A DNA stretch of 60,038 nucleotides from Ruminococcus sp. (GTDB lineage: Bacteria > Bacillota > Clostridia > Oscillospirales > Acutalibacteraceae). Below, piece after piece: positions 52,128 through 59,312 of the stretch. Each line of letters opens with the position of its first letter. Position 1 is the first letter of the stretch. Both the position numbers and the translations under genes were made by a program. The stretch spans positions 1 to 60,038 of the forward strand of contig JAFTGC010000028.1 of assembly GCA_017458105.1 (NCBI GenBank), in the 5' to 3' direction. The notes beneath the pieces were generated by a model that saw only the letters and a list, made by a program, of their open reading frames with translations, searched no databases and was not told the origin of the DNA.

Positions 52128-52901
52128 TTACAAATCGGCAAAAATCTGATACAGATATTTTAGAGATTCCTCGTTATCGAAGAATTCATTCCTGTGGTTT
52201 GTTCCCTTAAAGGCAAGTTTTCCGTTTTTAAATGCGTGAAGTGTTGTAAGCGGCAATTTTCGCCAACCCTCGTCGTTTAACGGAAGTGTTGAAAAAAGCA
52301 TTCCGCCGTCTGTTTCAAGGTAATGCAGTGAACCAAAATAATTGCTGTGTGCATACATATATTCACCGTCAAAAATCAGCAGATTAAGCTTATTACCCTT
52401 TGCCATATCGCATACAATGCTGTCGAGCAAATCAAACCTTTCTTCAGGGTCAAGCGGTCTGCCTATTGCCTTCTGCTGTGTATTTATCTGTTCTATAATA
52501 TACAAAAGTATGCGTTCACTGTCGGTGTCGCCCTTTTGTTTTTTAAAAAATTTATCAAGCGGACTGTATTCAAAAATTGTGCCGTTATGTATCATAGTCC
52601 ATCGTCTTGACCGATTGTCAAATTTTGAATAAGGATGGCAATTACGGTATTCGACATTACCGATAGTTGCATACCTTATATGAGCCATAGCCGTTTTAAC
52701 AATAATTTGATGCGAAAGCCTATTTTTGAGATACAAACTTTTTGACGCCTGAACGGGTTCCTTTTCAACTGATACATTATTACCGTCAGCAATAGCAAGA
52801 CCCCAGCCGTGAGGATGGTTAGGACTGTGGCTGAAAAAAACTTTAAGATATTCGTTTATCTGTTGTTCTTTATGCAGGTTTGCTGCAAAAATTTCGCACA
52901 T
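52128..52901 (-). CDS. Class II glutamine amidotransferase family protein (EgtC/YafJ-like)
   Basis: A 257-residue Ntn-type protein with the catalytic cysteine directly after the initiator Met (MCEIFAANLH), so Met removal should activate it. Conserved substrate-pocket parts are NHPHGWGLAIADG, AMAHIRYATIGNVEYRNCHP, TMIHNGTIFEYSP and KGDTDSERILLYI. Relatives include YafJ and EgtC, the latter of which hydrolyses a gamma-glutamyl bond in ergothioneine synthesis. There is no synthase domain, so it probably acts as a stand-alone gamma-glutamyl hydrolase or transferase. It overlaps the gshA-type gene by 46 bases, which implies tight coupling. Confidence 0.82.
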   Translation of the reverse strand: MCEIFAANLHKEQQINEYLKVFFSHSPNHPHGWGLAIADGNNVSVEKEPVQASKSLYLKNRLSHQIIVKTAMAHIRYATIGNVEYRNCHPYSKFDNRSRRWTMIHNGTIFEYSPLDKFFKKQKGDTDSERILLYIIEQINTQQKAIGRPLDPEERFDLLDSIVCDMAKGNKLNLLIFDGEYMYAHSNYFGSLHYLETDGGMLFSTLPLNDEGWRKLPLTTLHAFKNGKLAFKGTNHRNEFFDNEESLKYLYQIFADL

Positions 52902-54196
52902 TCGACATCCCCCTCCTCATCAATAAAGTCAGCATATTTTTTAGCTGATTCAATGCCTTTATTTACATAATCAGTGCCGAACTTTTCTTTTACGATTTCG
53001 GCATAACGGTAATTTTTATTTTGAATTTTTTTCTTTTGATACTCTATTACTTCCAGTGCATACTGCTCGTTTTGCTGCAAAAAGAATTCTTCCATTTTAG
53101 AAATTTCACGCTCGGCGGCAACCCTTAAAGATATAATTTCTCCCGATATATCGACAAAGTTGTTTTCATCATCAAACTGTGCCGCACTCATAACATTTTT
53201 TACTGCGGCAACCTGCTCTTCCTCGACAAACTCAAAATCATCAATCGACATAAGATAAAGAATTAAAATATGTAAAAATTTTATATCTTCCTTCATAATA
53301 CCGACTTCCGAAAGCGGATTGAGGTCAAGTGTACGCAGTTCAATGTGGTTTACACCTGTATCAGCGAGATTTTCAAGCGAGTTTTCACCCTTTGGTTTGA
53401 GTCTTATAGGATAATAAAGTTCGGAAACCGAACGGAGTTTTCCGCTGCAAACATAGCTGTTTATACTATCGGTATATTCCTTCAGGCTGCCGTACTTAAG
53501 CGTTGGAATGAAATTGTTCCAGTACCCGATTTTACTGCACCTTGCCGAAGAAAAAGGTGTAATAACATCCTTGCCTATTGCCAAATCATCCAAAAACGAA
53601 CCGTCCATAACAGGGCTTGCAGCCGTTAAATAAACTACAAGCCAACTATATTTAGTTATTTTTTTGGCAAGTTCAAGATAAAGATCGTTTTTGAATTCTC
53701 CAAAAGAATTATAATCACTATTTTCAAAGACATATTCGATTAACTCATCATCAAAAGAAAAGTTGAAGTGAATACCCGAAAACAACATCTTTTTTTTGCC
53801 GTATTTTTCAGCAAGATATTCACGGTAAATTTCTTTGTTTTTTAATTTACCGTAGTAACTCGCAATCGGAATATCACCGTCGCCCTTGACAAAAGGAGGG
53901 TTTGAAAACTGCCAAAGAAGCTCCTTACCTGTTTCCAAAACACTTAACTCTCTTACAACTTTTTTGTGCAGAGCAGAAAGTTCGTCATAAACCGTATCGG
54001 GTGAATTACAAACATTGGTCACAATTTCAACCTGATTCTCACAGAAATCACGGTCAATGTTAGGGTTATTTAAAAAAGGATGGCTCGTGTGGGAAAGATA
54101 ACCGTTTTCGTCAATACGCAGGCTCTCTTTTTCGATACCGAAAAATCCTTTGTACATATTCTCTTTTACATACGCATTTTCAAAATTGAATCCCAT
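52856..54196 (-). CDS. gshA: Glutamate-cysteine ligase (GshA / GshAB N-terminal type)
   Basis: A 446-residue enzyme expected to form gamma-glutamylcysteine from glutamate, cysteine and ATP. The family hallmark is GFFGIEKESLRIDENG near the N-terminus, then DFCENQVEIVTN, SGIHFNFSF, HIELRTLDLNPLSEVGI. Its length matches the ligase part of the fused Gram-positive GshAB, but the ATP-grasp glutathione synthetase half is absent and no gshB is seen nearby. The final product may therefore be gamma-glutamylcysteine itself or a different thiol. The start is ATG 54196 (MGFNFENAYV), after AAGGGTGA. A promoter with an operator-like palindrome lies just upstream. Confidence 0.9.
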   Translation of the reverse strand: MGFNFENAYVKENMYKGFFGIEKESLRIDENGYLSHTSHPFLNNPNIDRDFCENQVEIVTNVCNSPDTVYDELSALHKKVVRELSVLETGKELLWQFSNPPFVKGDGDIPIASYYGKLKNKEIYREYLAEKYGKKKMLFSGIHFNFSFDDELIEYVFENSDYNSFGEFKNDLYLELAKKITKYSWLVVYLTAASPVMDGSFLDDLAIGKDVITPFSSARCSKIGYWNNFIPTLKYGSLKEYTDSINSYVCSGKLRSVSELYYPIRLKPKGENSLENLADTGVNHIELRTLDLNPLSEVGIMKEDIKFLHILILYLMSIDDFEFVEEEQVAAVKNVMSAAQFDDENNFVDISGEIISLRVAAEREISKMEEFFLQQNEQYALEVIEYQKKKIQNKNYRYAEIVKEKFGTDYVNKGIESAKKYADFIDEEGDVECAKFLQQTCIKNNR

Positions 54197-54246
54197 AAAA
54201 TCACCCTTTTGATGTTTATGCCACTGAGCCAAAAATTATAATACCT

Positions 54247-54273
54247 TATAACCTATTGTATTTATAGGTTATA
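54247..54273 (-). promoter_or_regulatory. Operator-like inverted repeat at the gshA-type promoter
   Basis: Perfect 10-bp inverted repeat TATAACCTAT-N7-ATAGGTTATA. It abuts the -10 box and covers the predicted transcription start (about 54266). CC/GG-containing palindromes of this size suit Rrf2-type dimers. A nine-of-ten match to one arm occurs upstream of the rrf2 gene. Confidence 0.6.
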
Positions 54274-54301
54274 TGATACTCTCATAAACTTCATTTGTCA
54301 A
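54273..54301 (-). promoter_or_regulatory. Promoter of the gamma-glutamyl operon
   Basis: TTGACA (54296-54301) and TATCAT (54273-54278) with a 17-base spacer. It lies between rrf2 and gshA, so the operon can be controlled separately from the regulator. Confidence 0.8.
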
Positions 54302-54378
54302 GATTTACAATGAAAAAATTCGATATTTCATACCGGTCATCATATGAATTTATAATTAAATATTGGTGCCACAACCGA

Positions 54379-54816
54379 TTAAATCACATAATGGTCGGAC
54401 AAATCCTCGTTGTGCATATCAAGAACATCCTGCAAAGTTATACTGTCAAGGTAATCACAGATTGCTTTTTTCAGACCAATCCAAATTTGCAAAGTACTGC
54501 ACTCGGCACTGTTTTCACAACCAACCGAGTCGTTATCAAGGCACGAAACCGGCGAAAGATCGCCCTCAGTAAGCCGTAAAATATCCCCAATTGTGTAGCT
54601 ATCAGGCGATTTTGACAGCTTGTACCCGCCCTGATAACCACGGTTTGTGTTAAAAATATCAGACTTATTGAGCATAGGAACAATTTGTTCGAGATACTTC
54701 TTTGATATATTCTGCCTGGCTGCAATGTCTTTAAGAGCAATATAACCATCGTTTTGGTGTTCGGCAAGGTCTATCAACATTCGCAGAGCATAGCGTCCTT
54801 TTGTAGAAATTTTCAT
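54379..54816 (-). CDS. Rrf2-family transcriptional regulator
   Basis: A 145-residue DNA-binding protein of the IscR/CymR/NsrR family. The winged helix-turn-helix is MKISTKGRYALRMLIDLAEH, then ALKDIAARQNISKKYLEQIV and the wing RGYQGGYKLSKSP. Three cysteines in CLDNDSVGCENSAEC (spacing 7 and 5) could bind an Fe-S cluster, as in IscR (5 and 5). In Clostridia such regulators respond to cysteine or Fe-S status. Its promoter region contains a half-site matching the operator of the gamma-glutamyl operon, suggesting that it controls both; this is inference. Confidence 0.9.
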   Translation of the reverse strand: MKISTKGRYALRMLIDLAEHQNDGYIALKDIAARQNISKKYLEQIVPMLNKSDIFNTNRGYQGGYKLSKSPDSYTIGDILRLTEGDLSPVSCLDNDSVGCENSAECSTLQIWIGLKKAICDYLDSITLQDVLDMHNEDLSDHYVI

Positions 54817-54879
54817 TTTAAAACCCCTTTTAGATATTAAAACATTGTATAAGTGTGTTATCGGTTATAATTTTATCCT

Positions 54880-54908
54880 ATAATACCATACATTCGGTAG
54901 GTTTTCAA
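54880..54908 (-). promoter_or_regulatory. Promoter of rrf2 with operator-like half-site
   Basis: TTGAAA (54903-54908) and TATTAT (54880-54885), 17 bases apart. Just downstream, TATAACCGAT (54860-54869, minus strand) matches nine of ten bases of the gshA operator arm. The spacer also contains TACC-N8-GGTA. Autoregulation is plausible. Confidence 0.6.
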
Positions 54909-54954
54909 TATATTTTTAAGAGTAACATAAATGTACATATAAAAATGAATTACA

Positions 54955-54984
54955 TTGACACTGCTTTTTGTTTTATGATATAAT
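54955..54984 (+). promoter_or_regulatory. Orphan sigma-A promoter pointing right
   Basis: Consensus TTGACA (54955-54960) and TATAAT (54979-54984) with an 18-base spacer on the plus strand. No plus-strand gene follows before the converging PAP2 gene ends, so what it transcribes is unclear. Together with 55067-55142 it accounts for most of the gene-free stretch 54817-55150. Confidence 0.6.
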
Positions 54985-55066
54985 ACGGATATATCAATTG
55001 TGTAATATAAATACTCGTATTATAATATTCACATATTTAATTAAAATTATTTAATTAAACATTCAA

Positions 55067-55104
55067 GGGGCAGAATCAAAATCTTTTTGATTTTAGACTG
55101 CCCC
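55067..55104 (+). ncRNA. Stable hairpin downstream of an orphan promoter (possible small RNA)
   Basis: A seven-base-pair GC-rich lower stem (GGGGCAG with CTGCCCC), a small internal loop, a six-base-pair upper stem and a TTTTT loop. It lies about 75 bases after the predicted start of the orphan plus-strand promoter. It lacks a clear T-run on either strand, so it is not a standard terminator. Calling it an RNA gene is speculative. Confidence 0.3.
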
Positions 55105-55123
55105 ATAAATATACAATAAAAAA

Positions 55124-55142
55124 GCAGCCCTTAGCGGACTGC
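55124..55142 (-). terminator. Intrinsic terminator after the PAP2 gene
   Basis: Seven-base-pair stem (55124-55130 with 55136-55142, one G-U) and five-base loop, followed on the minus strand by TTTTTT, about ten bases after the stop codon. Confidence 0.8.
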
Positions 55143-55150
55143 CAAAAATA

Positions 55151-55840
55151 TTATGCAATTTTTTTTGATTTTTTTTCCTTTTTTAGCCTTATCAGCTTTA
55201 CCCTTATGATATCGAACACTGACCCTGCATCAAACCATCTTGAAAGATAGAGCCCTGCCTCGGCAACAAATATTCCGGCAAATATATCGACAAAAACATG
55301 CTGTTTCACAAAAACTGTTGACAAACATATTAAAGTAGCCAATATAAACCATGCTGCACTGTATATTGAATGAATCTTCTTACACTTAAACGCCCCTCTG
55401 AAACAAAGCCAACTCTCCATACAGTGTATTGACGGGAAAAGATTATTGGGTTCATCTATTGAGTACATAATACTTGTAAGATAGCTGAAAAAATCCGCTT
55501 TGCAGATATTTGCACGAACCATTTCTGTAGGAATTGCAATAAAGCATATCAGGCAAATGGTTTTACCAATCATCTCTGCGGCAAACATCTCGTTGCACAG
55601 CTTGCGGTTTTCCCTTGCAAATATAACAAAGCCAACTGCCCATAGAATATAAGAAAGGTTATATATTATAATGAAAGAAGGTTCAAAAGGGATTAAACTA
55701 TCAACAGATGATGAAAAATCAAAATGATGCAGACGGTTGGTAAAAATCCTACTTACATGGTAAACAAGCTCATTCCATATTAAACACAATATCACAGGGA
55801 TATAGGCATATTTAGGCAAAATTCTTCGTTTTCTTCTCAT
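55151..55840 (-). CDS. PAP2-superfamily membrane phosphatase
   Basis: A 229-residue membrane protein with about six hydrophobic helices. The PAP2 phosphatase motifs are recognisable as FPSIHCMESW (form of PSGH) and STVFVKQHVFVDIFAG (SR-x5-H-x3-D, with the Arg replaced), after an N-terminal region with little conservation. Likely substrates are lipid or isoprenoid phosphates. The missing first-motif lysine/arginine pattern makes the activity less certain. The start is uncertain: ATG 55840 or GTG 55846, neither with a good ribosome binding site. It stands alone, with a terminator behind it. Confidence 0.78.
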   Translation of the reverse strand: MRRKRRILPKYAYIPVILCLIWNELVYHVSRIFTNRLHHFDFSSSVDSLIPFEPSFIIIYNLSYILWAVGFVIFARENRKLCNEMFAAEMIGKTICLICFIAIPTEMVRANICKADFFSYLTSIMYSIDEPNNLFPSIHCMESWLCFRGAFKCKKIHSIYSAAWFILATLICLSTVFVKQHVFVDIFAGIFVAEAGLYLSRWFDAGSVFDIIRVKLIRLKKEKKSKKIA

Positions 55841-55967
55841 ATGCACATACTACCACATCTTTAAAATAAAATCAATATACAAGATTAACAAATTACCGAC
55901 ATAATTTTAAAATTACACTCTAACATTTTCATTTTTTAATATATAAAAAATCCGGAGGGAATTAAAT

Positions 55968-57689
55968 ATGCAGACAATTCAGACTTTATTAAATAGTATA
56001 GACGAATTTTTATGGGGACCTTGGATGTTGCTGTTACTTGTGGGTACAGGTATTTTTCTAACAATAAGACTGAAGTTTCTTCCTTGGAGGAATCTCTTCT
56101 CTTCACTAAAAAGTCTTTTCAGCAAGGAATCAATGGTCAAAAAAGGCGGTGGTTCGGGGGATGTAACACCGTTTGCCGCACTTATGACAGCCCTTGCGGC
56201 AACTATAGGAACCGGCAACATTGTCGGTGTAGCTACTGCTATGGTTGCAGGCGGTCCCGGGGCATTGGTTTGGATGTGGATATCCGCAGCCTTTGGTATC
56301 TCAACAAAATTTGCAGAATGTGCACTCTCAATAAAACACCGTGTTGTCAACAGCAAGGGTGAAATGCTCGGCGGTCCTATGTATTCGATCAAAGCTGCTT
56401 TTAACAATAAATTACCGGGCAAAATCCTCGCCTGTCTGTTTGCAATTTTCACAATGCTTGCTTCGTTCGGAATAGGCAACCTCACACAAGCTAATTCTAT
56501 TTCAGACGCAATAAACACAACTTTATCAGTTCCGACTTGGATAACAGGTATAGCGATTGCCGCACTAACACTGTCAATTGTACTGGGAGGTATCAAGGTA
56601 ATCTCAAAGGTTTCCAGCGTGCTGGTTCCGTTTATGGCAATTTTATATCTAATAGGCGGATTAATTATAGTTTTCGGCAATATTCAAGGCATACCGAACG
56701 GAATCAAAAACATTTTTATTATGGCGTTTTGTCCGCAGTCAGTTGCCGGAGGTTTGGCAGGAACAGTCACCGTCACTGCAATTAACGCCATGCGGTTTGG
56801 AATAGGCAGAGGTGTTTTCAGCAATGAGTCAGGTATGGGTTCTGCCGCTATAACCGCCGCTGCCTCTCAAACAGAAAGCCACATAAAGCAGGGGTATATC
56901 AATATGTGCGGTACTTTCCTCGATACAATAGTGATGTGTACCGTTACAGGACTTGCGATTGCGGCGTCCGGTGTACTCGGCACTGTAACACCCAAGTGCG
57001 AAGGTACATACACACTAGACGGGAACAATCTGGCAGTATTATCTCAGAATATAGACCGCACTAACGACAAAAGCAAGGTCGTTTACACATTCACTTTGAC
57101 TGACGACGGTTTTTCAATCACGGATGAAAATAATAATATCAGTGAATATTCACCTTGCAAAGAGGAAAAGATAAGCACGGGAATGCAAACAGCTCTTGAC
57201 GAAAAACTGAAAAACACACAGGCACTACTTTCTGATAATTTTATTGAAGGCACATGGGAATCTTTAGACGGAACACATATGAAGTTCACAAATGACGGCA
57301 AGTTTGAAATGTTAACACCTACAACAGGAGCAAAACTCACCATAGAAGCCTTTCGGAGTGTACTGGGTGACATTGGAGCATATATTGTAACAATCGGGCT
57401 AATACTTTTTGCGTTTTCCACAATTTTGGGCTGGGAATACATCGGCGAAAAAGCACTGGAATTTTTGGTTAATAAACCAAAGCTAAATTACATTTACCGA
57501 TTGTTTTTCTCATTAATTGTTTTTGTAGGTGCAACGGTTGCGTTGGACATTGTATGGTCATTTTCAGATATTGCAAATGCACTTATGATTATTCCTAATG
57601 TTACGGCACTGATTCTCCTTAGCAGCAACCTTGCAAAAGATACTAAAAAATTTCATAGTGAAATGAAAAAATATAAGTTGAAAAAGTAA
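55968..57689 (+). CDS. AGCS-family sodium:amino acid (alanine/glycine) symporter with inserted domain
   Basis: A 573-residue transporter, longer than the usual 450-480. The family signature is clear: GGGSGDVTPFAALMTALAAT and GTGNIVGVATAMVAGGPGAL, then GMGSAAITAAAS. About ten helices are visible. Between TLDGNN near residue 349 and GAKLTIEAFRSVLGDIGAY near 455 there are roughly 110 extra residues without helices, containing EGTYTLDG, FTLTDDGFSITDE and GTWESLDGTHMKFTNDGKFE, which look like a lipocalin-type beta structure. The insertion falls in a loop between helices 8 and 9 and is probably outside the cell. GGAGGG precedes the ATG. It has no partner genes. Confidence 0.88.
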   Translation: MQTIQTLLNSIDEFLWGPWMLLLLVGTGIFLTIRLKFLPWRNLFSSLKSLFSKESMVKKGGGSGDVTPFAALMTALAATIGTGNIVGVATAMVAGGPGALVWMWISAAFGISTKFAECALSIKHRVVNSKGEMLGGPMYSIKAAFNNKLPGKILACLFAIFTMLASFGIGNLTQANSISDAINTTLSVPTWITGIAIAALTLSIVLGGIKVISKVSSVLVPFMAILYLIGGLIIVFGNIQGIPNGIKNIFIMAFCPQSVAGGLAGTVTVTAINAMRFGIGRGVFSNESGMGSAAITAAASQTESHIKQGYINMCGTFLDTIVMCTVTGLAIAASGVLGTVTPKCEGTYTLDGNNLAVLSQNIDRTNDKSKVVYTFTLTDDGFSITDENNNISEYSPCKEEKISTGMQTALDEKLKNTQALLSDNFIEGTWESLDGTHMKFTNDGKFEMLTPTTGAKLTIEAFRSVLGDIGAYIVTIGLILFAFSTILGWEYIGEKALEFLVNKPKLNYIYRLFFSLIVFVGATVALDIVWSFSDIANALMIIPNVTALILLSSNLAKDTKKFHSEMKKYKLKK

Positions 57690-57719
57690 AAAACCTGTAA
57701 AATTTTATTACTTAATCAC

Positions 57720-57748
57720 TTGATTATATTATGATTTCTTGTTATAAT
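57720..57748 (+). promoter_or_regulatory. Promoter of the methyltransferase-like gene
   Basis: TTGATT (57720-57725) and TATAAT (57743-57748) with a 17-base spacer, about 50 bases before the TTG start. No AGCS terminator was seen in this gap. Confidence 0.7.
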
Positions 57749-57797
57749 TAACTTATATATAATTAGGCTTTATTTTAAATAATGGAGGTGATAGGTT

Positions 57798-59300
57798 TTG
57801 AATAATGATTTTTTTGAAAGTGCAAAAAATGTCCTGTCGCTTCATTTGAACAAAAACACCAAAGTTATTGACCTTATGTGCGGTGAAAGCGTTTATTCGG
57901 ACTGGATAAAATATGAAAATAACGCACAGACCATACCTCTTACTCCCGAGGATTTGGAACATATAAAGAGCGAAAATCCTTTTGTTGCTTATAATAATTT
58001 TATAAATGACAGTCGTATGTTGCCTACACAGGGCGGCAAGGCAGATGTTGTAATTTTGATGGGACCTCTCTACAGTATGCAAAACACTCAGGAAAGAGCC
58101 GAAACCCTCAATGAAGTCAAAAGATTGCTGGCTCCAAACGGTAAGGTAATAACCGTTTGCAGACAAAACTATCTGCAACCATACAATAACACACAAAACA
58201 ATTCTGATGAAAAATGCGAATTTGAAAATGCAGGTTTTGAGATTGACAGCATAACACCTATGCCGTACGGAATTTCAGAAAATTACAAAAACGGTAAAAC
58301 ACCTAAACAAGAAAACTCCGATAAATTTTTTGCTGTAGCAACAGCAAAACAAATTCCGGAACCGGCAATTTCTAAGGGCATTGTTCCTCCCGATATTGTA
58401 ATTGATACTCCAAAACAAAAAAAAATCAACTATTATTCGTCTGAGCAAACATCTTATAATATCGAAAACAAACCTGCATATATTTCCACTCAAGAAATAA
58501 AAAGCAGTATCGACCTTTCGCTTCAAAATAGAAAGCACATTGCAATCAAACCTTCAATAGACAGTTCGCTGCAAATAAAATCTTCAGTAATATCAAATAC
58601 TGCTTTCACTAACTGCAGTGACGCACTGAATGATGTCATTAAACATTCAGCTGACAGTTCGTTTGTTGAATCAAATATACAAATACCAACAGAAAATGTG
58701 TTTCGTTTACCGAGGATTTCAATGGCTGATACTGACATCAACTCAATTGAAAAAAGACTCAGGGAAATAAGGCACCGACTTCCAATTTTACCTAAAGAAA
58801 TATTGGAAAACTATGCTTCCGAGAATACTGAGGAGCTCTCATCTTCTGAGTCGGAATTAAATTCGGATACAACTACTGAAATTGAATCCGGACAAGCTGA
58901 TAATAACTCCAATACGGAAAATATATTAGCCTTTGAGGATATTTCCGATAAACAAAACACCTTAGCCAAAGCATCGGTTCCTGTTGCACAGCAGACTTCC
59001 GAAAAATTCGGACTGACAGTAAGACCGAGCATTGACAAAAAACTCGTCTACAGAAAAGGTCACAAAAAGTTATTGTCTGTACAAAAAAGTATTGACGAAA
59101 ACCTGGTAATCCGCAGCAACAAGGAAGATATTATTAATAAACACAACATTTCAGCTAAACAGCAAGAAAAAATTGAAGAGCTTCGCAAAGTTCATCCCAG
59201 CATTGAAAAAGCACTTCAAATAAGGATTAAAAAAATTAACCCTAAGTACGCAAAAAAGAAAAGCCGTAAAAAGGGTACCGGAAATTTGATTAAATACTAG
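57798..59300 (+). CDS. Methyltransferase-like protein with C-terminal PSIDxxLxIR repeats (unknown function)
   Basis: A 500-residue protein with no recognised full-length family. Residues 1-185 resemble a class I SAM-methyltransferase: motif I is VIDLMCGESVYSDWI, which lacks the normal G-x-G pattern, then ADVVILMGPLYSM and EVKRLLAPNGKVITVCRQ. SAM binding is therefore doubtful. Residues 186-480 are Ser/Asn/Lys/Glu-rich and probably disordered, and hold five good copies of a short motif (SIDLSLQNR 237, SIDSSLQIK 253, SIDKKLVYR 411, SIDENLVIR 431, SIEKALQIR 468), plus weaker ones at 284 and 316. The C-terminus is very basic. The TTG start follows GGAGGTG. exoA begins 12 bases later. Confidence 0.7.
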   Translation: MNNDFFESAKNVLSLHLNKNTKVIDLMCGESVYSDWIKYENNAQTIPLTPEDLEHIKSENPFVAYNNFINDSRMLPTQGGKADVVILMGPLYSMQNTQERAETLNEVKRLLAPNGKVITVCRQNYLQPYNNTQNNSDEKCEFENAGFEIDSITPMPYGISENYKNGKTPKQENSDKFFAVATAKQIPEPAISKGIVPPDIVIDTPKQKKINYYSSEQTSYNIENKPAYISTQEIKSSIDLSLQNRKHIAIKPSIDSSLQIKSSVISNTAFTNCSDALNDVIKHSADSSFVESNIQIPTENVFRLPRISMADTDINSIEKRLREIRHRLPILPKEILENYASENTEELSSSESELNSDTTTEIESGQADNNSNTENILAFEDISDKQNTLAKASVPVAQQTSEKFGLTVRPSIDKKLVYRKGHKKLLSVQKSIDENLVIRSNKEDIINKHNISAKQQEKIEELRKVHPSIEKALQIRIKKINPKYAKKKSRKKGTGNLIKY

Positions 59301-59312
59301 GGAACAAAAATT

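Noticed and set aside
57083-57442. Minus-strand frame opposite the AGCS insertion
   Set aside because: It has no start signal or motif. The plus-strand frame continues through the insertion and links two intact transporter halves.
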